The translations under genes and the position numbers were made by a program. From assembly GCF_016775155.1 (NCBI RefSeq), contig NZ_JAEUGD010000041.1, forward strand, positions 1 through 38,357: a stretch of 38,357 nt of DNA. The letters run 5' to 3'. A model generated the notes under the pieces. That model ran no database searches. It saw nothing but the letters and a program-made list of their open reading frames with translations, and was not told where the DNA came from. Origin of the DNA: Fulvivirga marina (GTDB taxonomy: Bacteria > Bacteroidota > Bacteroidia > Cytophagales > Cyclobacteriaceae). Positions 25,070-33,609 of the stretch are shown in pieces; the stretch's first letter is position 1, and each line of letters starts with the position of its first letter.

Positions 25070-26992
25070 TCAACGAGAGACTACCACCCCCAAAACTTTA
25101 GCAATCTCCATTTCAGATTTCTTCAGCTCTCCATGTATCGTAAAATAGTGATCCTGTTCCTCTTCCCCCTTAGCTTCTTTCATTTTTGCCAGGTTGTCGG
25201 AGATAAGCTTCTGAACCACTCTGAATTTAAGTCTGAGTACATTGGTGAACACCACATTTTCGAGGATATCATTTTCATGAGGCACAAAGATCTGAAATTT
25301 ATCATTCCAGTTCGGGCTCACATCGTGCCTTTCCGTTAGCAGATCAACTACCTCCTCCTTTATTTCAGCGGAGCAATGGTTAATAAAAAAGTGACTGTCT
25401 ACAACCTTGCCTTCGGCCAGTTCCCTTTTGAAAATATCAAGGATCTCCCGGTAAACAGGAGTGGTAAATTCAATATCCTCCAACTGCTCAAAAAGATAGT
25501 CGTAAAGCCTGTATTCCTCTTCTATTTCATTTAAACCATAATTAATCAACAACCTGATACTTTCCCGCTCCTGAATTTTCACAATTCTGCTATAGTCCAA
25601 CGATTTGCTCTCAGTAGCATCCTCCACAAGCTCCTTCAGCATCTCATTGGTAGTCGCCTGCTGTTCTTGTTCCTTCCCTTTCTTCCGTTTCTGGCTGATA
25701 AGCAGTTTATTCATCTCCGCCAGTAGTACCGCTTCATCAATATCAAGTACCGATGAAGTCTCCTTGATATAAATCGCTCGCTTTATAGGGTCGGGTATCT
25801 TAGTGATCGTACTTACAATCTCCTTAATGGATTCTGCTTTCCTGATAGGATCTCTGGCTGCCTCCTCAGCATACAAACCGGCTTTGAAGGTAATGAGGTC
25901 ACGGGTATTTTCTTTAAGGTAATTTTTAAACTCAGTAGTCCCCAGCTTACGCGAATAGCTATCCGGATCCTCTCCCTGAGGGAATACCACCACCCGAACA
26001 TTAAGCCCTGCTTCAAGGATCATATCCACACCACGCAATGCTGCCATAAGTCCGGCTGTATCACCATCAAACAACACTGTGATATTATCTGTAAACCTTC
26101 GGATTAGTCTGATCTGCTCCTCAGTCAGCGAAGTACCTGAAGAAGACACAACATTCTCAATATCAGACTGATGTAATGATATTACATCAGTATAACCTTC
26201 AACGAGGTAGCAATTATCCTGTTGACGAATAGCCTGCTTACCCTGAAACAGCCCGTAGAGTATTTTACTTTTATGGTATACCTCCGTCTCTGGAGAGTTG
26301 AGGTATTTGGGCTTGGCATCTTTCTTTAATGTACGTGCTCCAAACGCTATTACCTTTCCGGTAACATTATGTATAGGAAATATGACCCGGCCACGAAAAC
26401 GATCGTATTTCTTACCGTCGTCTTTCCGTATAAGAAGCCCTGCTTTAGCCAGAATGTCTTCATTATAAGAGTTTTTCAGAGCTTTCTGAGTAAGGGCATC
26501 CCATTGGTCAAGGCTATAACCCAGCTCAAATTTCTCTATAGTCCTCTCTGTGAAACCTCGCTCTCTGAAGTAGCTCAGTCCTATTGACTGCCCCTCATCG
26601 TGTTTTTTTAAAGTTTCCTTAAAATATTCATTGGCAAAATTGAGAACAATAAAAAGACTGTCTCTTTCATTTTGCTGCTGAACCTGGGCGTCACTCTGCT
26701 CTTCTTCCTGTACTTCAATACCATATTTTTGAGCCAGATGGCGAATGGCTTCAATATAGGTGAGTCCATCGTGTTCTTCTACAAAAGAAATGGAATCCCC
26801 TGCCTTACCGCACCCAAAACACTTATAAATACCCTTGGCAGGTGATATAGAGAAAGAAGGTGTTTTCTCGTCATGAAAAGGACAGCAGGCCCATAGGTTT
26901 TGCCCTTTCCTTTTTAGACTGACATAATCAGACACGACCTCCTCGATATCCATCCGGTCTTTAACTTGCTGTATCGTAGCCTGGTTGATCAA
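25070..26992 (-). CDS. dnaG: DNA primase
   Basis: 640 residues, TTG start (INQATIQQVKDRMDIEEVVS follows). The CHC2 zinc finger uses C37, H40, C58 and C61 (CCPFHDEKTPSFSISP ... YKCFGCGKAGD). The TOPRIM catalytic core has YLVEGYTDVISLHQ and VLFDGDTAGLMAALRG. The C-terminal ~170 residues form the helicase-interacting domain (LIKE-type helical segments ending MEIAKVLGVVVSR). It synthesises RNA primers for replication. Its promoter faces that of mrp. Confidence 0.98.
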   Translation of the reverse strand: MINQATIQQVKDRMDIEEVVSDYVSLKRKGQNLWACCPFHDEKTPSFSISPAKGIYKCFGCGKAGDSISFVEEHDGLTYIEAIRHLAQKYGIEVQEEEQSDAQVQQQNERDSLFIVLNFANEYFKETLKKHDEGQSIGLSYFRERGFTERTIEKFELGYSLDQWDALTQKALKNSYNEDILAKAGLLIRKDDGKKYDRFRGRVIFPIHNVTGKVIAFGARTLKKDAKPKYLNSPETEVYHKSKILYGLFQGKQAIRQQDNCYLVEGYTDVISLHQSDIENVVSSSGTSLTEEQIRLIRRFTDNITVLFDGDTAGLMAALRGVDMILEAGLNVRVVVFPQGEDPDSYSRKLGTTEFKNYLKENTRDLITFKAGLYAEEAARDPIRKAESIKEIVSTITKIPDPIKRAIYIKETSSVLDIDEAVLLAEMNKLLISQKRKKGKEQEQQATTNEMLKELVEDATESKSLDYSRIVKIQERESIRLLINYGLNEIEEEYRLYDYLFEQLEDIEFTTPVYREILDIFKRELAEGKVVDSHFFINHCSAEIKEEVVDLLTERHDVSPNWNDKFQIFVPHENDILENVVFTNVLRLKFRVVQKLISDNLAKMKEAKGEEEQDHYFTIHGELKKSEMEIAKVLGVVVSR

Positions 26993-27015
26993 AGATTATT
27001 TGTTTAATAAAACCG

Positions 27016-27046
27016 CAAAGATAATTTTAAAACCGTCATCGCCCAA
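27016..27046 (-). promoter_or_regulatory. dnaG promoter
   Basis: On the minus strand TTG in TTTTGGG (27044-27046), 20 bases, then TATCTTTG (27016-27023) match the Bacteroidota -33/-7 consensus. Predicted start is near 27008, about 16 bases before the TTG start codon of dnaG. Confidence 0.55.
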
Positions 27047-27063
27047 AACAATACTAAAACAAC

Positions 27064-27071
27064 TATCTTTG
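27064..27071 (+). promoter_or_regulatory. Candidate -7 element of mrp
   Basis: TATCTTTG matches TAnnTTTG, 82 bases before the mrp ATG. The -33 region is not obvious. With the dnaG promoter it makes a compact divergent promoter region of about 160 bases. Confidence 0.4.
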
Positions 27072-27153
27072 TCTAGCAAATGTTACTAAAAGCAAAAGTT
27101 AAAAGCTAAATTGCAGGCTAAAATTTTTAATGATTTTGAAGGGAAGATTTTAA

Positions 27154-28248
27154 ATGAAATATACTGAGGCTGATATACTTAAAGCGTTATCTACAGTAGA
27201 TGATCCGGATTTAAAAAAAGACCTGGTGACGCTTAATATGATCAAGGATATTGAGGTGTTTAGTGATTTGGTAAAATTTACCGTAGTGCTTACCACGCCT
27301 GCCTGTCCATTAAAAGAACTCATCAAGAATAACTGCATAGATGCCATACATGAACATGTAGATAAAGGCCTTAGTGTAGAGGTAGTAATGACATCAAACG
27401 TTACCACCACACGTGATAGTGCCCCACTACTCCCTAATGTAAAGAACATTATTGCAGTAGCATCAGGTAAAGGTGGGGTAGGTAAATCTACCGTAGCTGC
27501 TAATCTTGCTGTTTCCCTTTCTAAGGAAGGTGCAAAAGTTGGTATTATCGATGCTGACATCTATGGTCCATCAGTGCCTACCATGTTCAACTGCGAGCAT
27601 GAACAACCCAGCGTAAAGCAGGTTAATGGCAAAAATGTTATTGTACCATTGGAGCAATATGGTGTAAAACTTATTTCAATTGGCTTCCTTACCCCAGCTG
27701 ACAATGCTGTAATCTGGAGAGGCCCTATGGCCAGCTCGGCCCTAAAGCAATTTATTGCTGATACAGATTGGGGAGAGCTTGATTATCTGATCATTGATTT
27801 GCCTCCGGGCACAAGTGATATTCACCTTACTTTGGTACAGACTGTTCCTGTAACTGGTGCAGTGATTGTTACCACACCGCAAAAAGTGGCACTTGCAGAT
27901 GCTCAAAAAGGATTGGCCATGTTTAAGCAACCACAAATAAATGTACCGGTATTGGGTATTGTTGAAAATATGGCCTATTTTACTCCTGAGGAACTCCCCA
28001 ACAATAAATACTACCTGTTTGGCGAAGGTGGAGGGTTGAACTTATCAGAAAAATTTGATGTTCCACTACTTGGACAAATACCGATAGTTCAAAGTATCCG
28101 TGAAAGCGGAGACAATGGGTACCCTGCTGTAATGAAAGAGGGAATTACCCAAAAAGCATTTACCGACCTGGCCGAAACTCTTGCTAGGCAAGTGGCTATA
28201 AGAAATGCTAATTATGACAAGACCAAAACGGTAGAATTTAAAGTATAG
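27154..28248 (+). CDS. Mrp/ApbC-type Fe-S cluster carrier ATPase
   Basis: 364 residues. The N-terminal MIP18/DUF59 domain (about 1-85) contains TTPACPLKELI with its conserved Cys51. The P-loop is the deviant Walker A ASGKGGVGKST (103-113). Further Mrp features are DADIYGPSVP, MASSALKQF, DYLIIDLPPGTSDIHLT and a C-terminal FGEGGG. The CxxC of some Mrp proteins is replaced here by YYLFGEGGG, as in many Bacteroidota. The protein loads [4Fe-4S] clusters on apo-enzymes. It is followed after 4 bases by a NifU-type scaffold gene, a fitting partner in one operon. Confidence 0.95.
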   Translation: MKYTEADILKALSTVDDPDLKKDLVTLNMIKDIEVFSDLVKFTVVLTTPACPLKELIKNNCIDAIHEHVDKGLSVEVVMTSNVTTTRDSAPLLPNVKNIIAVASGKGGVGKSTVAANLAVSLSKEGAKVGIIDADIYGPSVPTMFNCEHEQPSVKQVNGKNVIVPLEQYGVKLISIGFLTPADNAVIWRGPMASSALKQFIADTDWGELDYLIIDLPPGTSDIHLTLVQTVPVTGAVIVTTPQKVALADAQKGLAMFKQPQINVPVLGIVENMAYFTPEELPNNKYYLFGEGGGLNLSEKFDVPLLGQIPIVQSIRESGDNGYPAVMKEGITQKAFTDLAETLARQVAIRNANYDKTKTVEFKV

Positions 28249-28252
28249 TTAA

Positions 28253-28558
28253 ATGGAGTCTACGAATACATTACCTATGGAGGATATCACTACCAAAATT
28301 GATCAGGCATTGGATAACATTAGACCCTACCTGGAAACAGATGGGGGCAATGTGAAGATACTGGAGATCACTGAGGACCTGATAGTAAAACTTGAGTTAT
28401 TGGGAGCTTGTGGCTCATGCCCCATGTCTACCATGACACTTAAGGCTGGTGTAGAAGAAGCTATCAGAAAAGCTGTTCCTCAGGTTAAATCTGTAGAGGC
28501 TGTCAATATCACTCACCCTGATGACCCTCACGCAAAGCTGCCTGATAATATGTTATAA
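28253..28558 (+). CDS. NifU C-terminal domain Fe-S scaffold/carrier protein
   Basis: 101 residues. NifU C-terminal fold: KIDQALDNIRPYLETDGGNV, then LLGACGSCPMSTMTLKAGVE with the CxxC cluster ligands, then EEAIRKAVPQVKSVEAV. It transiently holds a [4Fe-4S] cluster and hands it to targets. It lies 4 bases downstream of mrp. The mRNA probably ends at the hairpin at 28623-28644, inside the next gene's start region. Confidence 0.95.
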   Translation: MESTNTLPMEDITTKIDQALDNIRPYLETDGGNVKILEITEDLIVKLELLGACGSCPMSTMTLKAGVEEAIRKAVPQVKSVEAVNITHPDDPHAKLPDNML

Positions 28559-28580
28559 ACACCAAAATTATTAACGTCTA

Positions 28581-31500
28581 TTGCAACTGAAAAAGAAAAG
28601 TAAAATATCACTAACCACAAAGAGCCTGTTTATAGCAGGCTTTTTGTTATGCATAGCAACGTGCATACCCTTCCGAATTTATGCACAACGATGCGCTACT
28701 GTAGAGTACCAAAAATTAAGGCAGGAAAAATATCCTTATCTGGAATCAGAAACCAACTTTGAAAGTTGGCTAAAAAGAAAAATAGAGGAGAGAAAAACTG
28801 CCAGGGCCAATGGCGTTACACGAGAAGAAGCTACCGTTTACACTATTCCGGTCGTGGTTCATGTAATTCATAACGGCGAACCGCTTGGTGTTGGAATAAA
28901 TATCCCTGACGACCAGATCATTTCACAGATCGAAGTACTTACCGAAGATTTTCGCAGAACCAATGCCGATGCTTCTAATACTCCGGCTATGTTCCTACCT
29001 GTAGCTGCTGATATAGAGCTTGAGTTCACCCTGGCCAAACGCGACCCTGAAGGACTGGCCACCTCAGGTATAACAAGAATAAATGGAGAAAGGTCACAAT
29101 GGAGCCTGACGGACAACTATGAGCTAAAAAGCCTTAGCCTCTGGCCACCGGAAGACTATCTCAATATTTGGGTTACAGACCTCAGCGGTAGTTATCTGGG
29201 CTACGCACAATTCCCTACTACCGGGCTACTTGCCGGGCTTGACGCAGCCAGTGAAAGTAAGTTCACTGATGGTGTTGTTATAGACTACCGTGCTTTCGGT
29301 TCTGAAGACAAATATCCTCCGGCCAACGTTATCAACTCATATAACCTCGGTCGTACTACCACTCACGAGGTTGGACATTTCTTTGGTTTAAGACATATAT
29401 GGGGAGATGATAGCGGTGGATGCTCCTTATCAGACTATGTAGACGATACCCCTAACCAGGGAGGAAGCACCAATGGGTGCCCGGGCACAAACCCAGAATC
29501 ATGTTCATCAACTGATATGATCCAAAATTACATGGACTACACTGATGATGCCTGCATGAACATTTTCACTAACGGCCAGAAAGCAAGAATAAGGACTATA
29601 TTAGACAATAGTCCCAGACGAGCTAGCCTAAAAAACTCAAAGGGAGCAACATCTCCCGTTGTTGTAAACAATGATCTGGGTATCAGAGAAGTCGTAAGTC
29701 CTTTATACAGTTCCTGTGCTGGCTCAGTAACTCCTACACTAGCCATTAGAAACTATGGAAACAACAATATCACCTCTGCAGAAATAACCTTTCAACTTAA
29801 TGGAGGAGCCATTCAGGGCACTACTTTTATTTTAAATCTAGCTCCGTTGGAAATTGACACAGTGAAGTTTGATCCTAAAAATCTGGATCTGCCGGGGGAT
29901 TATAACATTACTTATGAAATAACGGCTGTAAATGGTGTTGCTGATGGCAATGCTGATAATAATAAGAAATCAACATTGATCAATGTGCCTGAATCAACAA
30001 ATATTCCTATCAATGAAAATTTCAATGCACTTACCTCAGGTCAGTTGCCTGCAAAATGGACACTGCAAAACCCGGATGGACAAAAGACCTGGGAATTAAA
30101 ACAGAATGTACCCAATGGAGAAGGGGGTTCTAATAATGCTTTCTTTGTAAACTTTTATGACTATGAGGTAGAGGGCGACTATGATACCTTGCTAACTCCC
30201 GTTCTTGACCTTTCTTCAGTTGCTTTTGCCTTACTTTCATTTGACAGGGCTTATGCTCCATACCCACAGGTGGACGCCGACGGCCTGATCATTAAGGTAT
30301 CTACTAACTGTGGACAATCTTATGATTATACACTTTACGAAAGCTATGGCAACGAATTAGCTACCGTTCCTGAAACTTTCAACTATTACACCCCCTCAGG
30401 CCTGTCAGACTGGAAAAAGGAATGTCTGACCCTGGATGGTTTTCTTGGCAACCCCAATGTAAGGATAGCATTCATCGCCCGCAATGGCTATGGAAACAAC
30501 CTTTATATAGATAATATTTCCATCAATAACAGCGGCAACACTAGCGACAGAAAAGACCTGGCCCTCATTGACCTTTCACGCCCGTCAAAAGTGGTTTGTC
30601 CTCAGGAAGTCGCTCCAACAATCCTGGTTAAAAACCAAGGTTGTACCGTTGAGAAGCAATTCACGCTAAGTTACCAATTTGATTCGGAGCAACTCGTTAC
30701 TAATGAGGTAACTTTTGATAGTCTAAAACCAGGACAAAGCCTTGAGGTGGTTTTACCTAGCAAATCCTTCACGCTTGGGGAACACATTTATAATGTAGAA
30801 CTTCCTGATACCAATGACATCAACACCTCAAACAACTCCCTGACCGGAGCCTTTTATGTCAATGAAGAAAAAGATGAACTGCCAATAAGGGAAGATTTTG
30901 AAAACTTTAATTCTTCGATCTGGGTTGCTGTAAACGATATCGACAGAGTTGTTTCTTGGGAATTAGAAGCTACAAACAAAGGTACTTCTATATTCCTGTC
31001 CGGGTCTGGTCAGGAGGGTTGGCTGGTAAGCCCGACGCTAAATTTAACAGCATCTGAACAAGCAACATTATCTTTTGATCTTGCTTATTCTTACACTGAA
31101 GGGTCCAAAGATAATCTTACGATTCTGGTAAGTACCGACTGCGGTATCTCTTATGAAGAGGTTATATTCAGCAAATTTGGCGAAGACCTTAGTACAGGTT
31201 CTTTTACGAGTACTCCAAAAGCAGACTCTGTATGGTCGCGTATGGAGGTAAGTCTGAGCCAATACTTACAAGAAGACGATCTAAGAATTGCTTTTATTAT
31301 CACGAAAGATAGCGAAAACAATGTATACCTGGACAATATACAGACGTTTGTGACCAAACATAATGTAACGAGAGACCTTATCTATCCTAACCCTGCACCA
31401 GGGGGTATTTTCAACATTTCTTTTGATCTACCTCAAAAGGAAACCGTAGAGGTAGGCATATATGATACTCGAGGGCAAATACTGGGACATACTGTCTTTA

Positions 31501-31619
31501 ACAATACATTAAACCAAACATACACGTTTGACTATAGCCATGCCGCTCAGGGCATGTACTTTGCAAAAGTAGTAGGCGAATCTTTTTCCTATACAAAAAT
31601 AATTTGGCTGTTACGTTGA
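28581..31619 (+). CDS. Secreted M43-type metalloprotease with T9SS sorting domain
   Basis: 1012 residues, TTG start at 28581; an in-frame TAA lies at 28572 and no ATG precedes the signal peptide (KSLFIAGFLLCIATCIPFRI then YAQ). The pappalysin-type catalytic domain contains TIPVVVHVIHN, the extended zinc motif HEVGHFFGLRH (H262, H266, H272) and the Met-turn NYMDYTDDACM. Two MAM/jelly-roll-like modules follow (each ILDLSSVAFALLSFDRAYA-like and NVYLDNI-ending, about 470-650 and 770-925). The C-terminal YPNPAPGGIFNISFDLPQK is a type A sorting signal. It is probably a cell-surface or released protease for protein degradation. Confidence 0.93.
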   Translation: MQLKKKSKISLTTKSLFIAGFLLCIATCIPFRIYAQRCATVEYQKLRQEKYPYLESETNFESWLKRKIEERKTARANGVTREEATVYTIPVVVHVIHNGEPLGVGINIPDDQIISQIEVLTEDFRRTNADASNTPAMFLPVAADIELEFTLAKRDPEGLATSGITRINGERSQWSLTDNYELKSLSLWPPEDYLNIWVTDLSGSYLGYAQFPTTGLLAGLDAASESKFTDGVVIDYRAFGSEDKYPPANVINSYNLGRTTTHEVGHFFGLRHIWGDDSGGCSLSDYVDDTPNQGGSTNGCPGTNPESCSSTDMIQNYMDYTDDACMNIFTNGQKARIRTILDNSPRRASLKNSKGATSPVVVNNDLGIREVVSPLYSSCAGSVTPTLAIRNYGNNNITSAEITFQLNGGAIQGTTFILNLAPLEIDTVKFDPKNLDLPGDYNITYEITAVNGVADGNADNNKKSTLINVPESTNIPINENFNALTSGQLPAKWTLQNPDGQKTWELKQNVPNGEGGSNNAFFVNFYDYEVEGDYDTLLTPVLDLSSVAFALLSFDRAYAPYPQVDADGLIIKVSTNCGQSYDYTLYESYGNELATVPETFNYYTPSGLSDWKKECLTLDGFLGNPNVRIAFIARNGYGNNLYIDNISINNSGNTSDRKDLALIDLSRPSKVVCPQEVAPTILVKNQGCTVEKQFTLSYQFDSEQLVTNEVTFDSLKPGQSLEVVLPSKSFTLGEHIYNVELPDTNDINTSNNSLTGAFYVNEEKDELPIREDFENFNSSIWVAVNDIDRVVSWELEATNKGTSIFLSGSGQEGWLVSPTLNLTASEQATLSFDLAYSYTEGSKDNLTILVSTDCGISYEEVIFSKFGEDLSTGSFTSTPKADSVWSRMEVSLSQYLQEDDLRIAFIITKDSENNVYLDNIQTFVTKHNVTRDLIYPNPAPGGIFNISFDLPQKETVEVGIYDTRGQILGHTVFNNTLNQTYTFDYSHAAQGMYFAKVVGESFSYTKIIWLLR
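28622..28646 (+). terminator. Terminator-like hairpin inside a signal-peptide coding region
   Basis: AGCCTG (28623-28628), a 7-base TTTATAG loop, CAGGCT, then TTTTG. It is 65 bases after the NifU-type stop, in the place expected for the mrp-nifU terminator, yet it encodes SLFIAGFL of the metalloprotease signal peptide. Stem only 6 bp, so moderate strength. Confidence 0.5.
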
Positions 31620-31642
31620 TATTTATAGTTGTATTATATTTG
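31616..31642 (+). promoter_or_regulatory. Promoter of the ddl gene
   Basis: TTG (31616-31618), 16 bases, TATATTTG (31635-31642) fits TTG / TAnnTTTG. It lies right at the end of the metalloprotease gene and about 30 bases before the ddl ATG. Confidence 0.5.
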
Positions 31643-31671
31643 ACCCCAACTGTATAACCTCATTACGACCC

Positions 31672-32748
31672 ATGGATAAAAAGCTAACCGTAGCCATTCT
31701 TTTTGGCGGCAAGTCTGTTGAGCATCAAATTTCAATCAACTCGGCTAAAAATGTTTTTGAATTTATAGATAAAGAGAAGTATACTCCTGTTCTTATTGGA
31801 ATATCTCCAAAAGGAGAATGGTTTTTAAAAGAGGAGGTTAATGGTAATTTTGATATAAAAGACTCTCTTAAACTTATTTTAAATACTGAAAAAGGAGGGT
31901 TTCACAATAACTATAGCGGTGAGACCATCACACCTGACCTCGTTTTCCCTGTACTCCATGGTACGGACGGCGAAGATGGCAGTATCCAAGGACTTCTCAA
32001 GGTAATCAACATACCGTTTGTTGGCACCGGAGTTTTAGGCTCAGCAGTCTCGATGAGTAAGCTATATTCCAAAAGGCTATTACAGGCTGCCGGTATTCCT
32101 ATAAGTAAATATGTGTTCTTTGATATTCATGAAAGGGAAAAGATCTCTTTTCAGCAGTTGAAAGACGAACTTGGTTTGCCATTCATGGCCAAGGCTGCCA
32201 ATTTGGGTTCCTCAGTAGGTGTGCATAAAGTAAAATCAGAAGAGGACTTTGACCATGCTGTAGCAGATGTCTTTAATTTTGATGGTACTATCATCTTTGA
32301 GCAGTTTGTGAAAGGCCGTGAGTTAGAGTGTGCTGTGATAGGCAATGAACAACCTCAAGCATCGTTACCTGGTGAGATTGTAGTCAGTAAAGACTATGAC
32401 TTTTATACCTATGAAGCCAAATACCTGGACCCTGAAGCCGCAAAACTCGAAATCCCAGCAGTGGTAGATGAAAAATCTTCAAAAACAATCCAGGAACTAT
32501 CCGTCAAAAGCTACCAGGCATTGAAGTGCGAAGACTTTGCCAGAGTCGATTTGTTTTTAAAAGAAAACGGAGACATCATTATCAATGAGATCAATACAAT
32601 ACCAGGCTTTACCAACTCAAGCATGTTCCCCATGATGTGGAAAGAACGCGGTATTTCTTTTACTGACCTAATAACTAAACTGGTCGAAATGGCCCTAAAG
32701 CGATTCGAAAGAAATCAGTATATTTCAAATCAGTTCTCAGGCAATTAG
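31672..32748 (+). CDS. ddl: D-alanine--D-alanine ligase
   Basis: 358 residues. N-terminal VAILFGGKSVEHQISINSAKNV, then the HGTDGEDGSIQGLL motif, the ATP-grasp core FMAKAANLGSSVGVHKVKSEEDF and EQFVKGRELECAV, and the metal/substrate end INEINTIPGFTNSSMFPMMW. It joins two D-Ala residues for peptidoglycan precursors in the cytoplasm. The Y-x-K/S-region around VYLDEY is not used to infer depsipeptide specificity. It is followed 77 bases later by a PASTA protein, which suits a cell-wall theme. Confidence 0.97.
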   Translation: MDKKLTVAILFGGKSVEHQISINSAKNVFEFIDKEKYTPVLIGISPKGEWFLKEEVNGNFDIKDSLKLILNTEKGGFHNNYSGETITPDLVFPVLHGTDGEDGSIQGLLKVINIPFVGTGVLGSAVSMSKLYSKRLLQAAGIPISKYVFFDIHEREKISFQQLKDELGLPFMAKAANLGSSVGVHKVKSEEDFDHAVADVFNFDGTIIFEQFVKGRELECAVIGNEQPQASLPGEIVVSKDYDFYTYEAKYLDPEAAKLEIPAVVDEKSSKTIQELSVKSYQALKCEDFARVDLFLKENGDIIINEINTIPGFTNSSMFPMMWKERGISFTDLITKLVEMALKRFERNQYISNQFSGN

Positions 32749-32825
32749 TTTATTGACAGATAAAAATTTCACCCCTTTATAAGAATTCATTAAGTTTAAC
32801 CGTTAAGTATACTCAGTATTATCAC

Positions 32826-33608
32826 ATGAAATTAGAAACTGATTCTTTTAAAAGCTTACTTATACATTTAATTATTGTTGCTGCCGTTCTTTTTGGGTTA
32901 GCTTTAGCATTCTTCTATATCTACCTGCCTTCAACCACAAATCATGGAGAATCCATAACTGTTCCAAACCTTGAGGGGTTACATATGGAAGAAATCGATG
33001 AATTTTTAACAAAAAGGAACCTAAGGTATGAAATCAATGATTCAACCTTTTCAGATAAGTACCCTCCACTAACTATACTAAAACAATACCCAAAACCAGG
33101 GAGCAAAGTAAAAGAGGGAAGAAAAATATTTATATCTGTAAACAGGGTAGATCCTCCTACAGTACCAGTGCCAGAATTAGTAGACCGGTCACTTCGCAAT
33201 GCCGAATCGGTATTAAAAAGTAATGAACTTAAAAGAGGTAAGATAACTTACAAACCCAGTCAGTTCCTGAACCTGGTTTTAGAAATGCGTTATGATAATG
33301 AAATTATTAATTCAGGAGAACGGATCCCTAAGGGCTCTACCATTGATCTGATAGTAGGTGACGGCTACGCACAATCAAATTTTGCTGCGCCAAGACTTAC
33401 TGGCAATGAAATAGACGACGCACGGTTTATTATACTGGGTTCAAACCTCGAAATTGGGTTAGTAACCTTAGAGGGAGATACTACCGGACTCAAAAGCATC
33501 GTTACAAAACAGAAACCTGAGGCTGGTGCCCAGGTACGTATAGGTGATGCTATTGACTTATGGATTTCACCCGTATCTGAAGAAGATGAAAATACAGCGG
33601 AAAATTAA
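32826..33608 (+). CDS. Single-pass membrane PASTA-domain protein
   Basis: 260 residues. A short N-terminus, then one membrane helix (LLIHLIIVAAVLFGLALAFF, about 11-34), then three PASTA modules of ~65-70 residues: VPNLEGLHMEEIDEFLTKRN, VPELVDRSLRNAESVLKSNE, and APRLTGNEIDDARFIILGSN. Each is followed by a TILKQYPKPGSKVKEG-type half with I-x-x-G or similar. PASTA domains bind muropeptides or act as spacers at the wall. There is no kinase or transpeptidase domain. The next gene starts 1 base after its stop codon. Confidence 0.9.
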   Translation: MKLETDSFKSLLIHLIIVAAVLFGLALAFFYIYLPSTTNHGESITVPNLEGLHMEEIDEFLTKRNLRYEINDSTFSDKYPPLTILKQYPKPGSKVKEGRKIFISVNRVDPPTVPVPELVDRSLRNAESVLKSNELKRGKITYKPSQFLNLVLEMRYDNEIINSGERIPKGSTIDLIVGDGYAQSNFAAPRLTGNEIDDARFIILGSNLEIGLVTLEGDTTGLKSIVTKQKPEAGAQVRIGDAIDLWISPVSEEDENTAEN

Positions 33609-33609
33609 C

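Noticed and set aside
33544-33609. Longer N-terminus for the T9SS cargo protein
   Set aside because: It overlaps the PASTA gene and would bury the signal peptide; ATG at 33610 begins the signal peptide one base after the PASTA stop.
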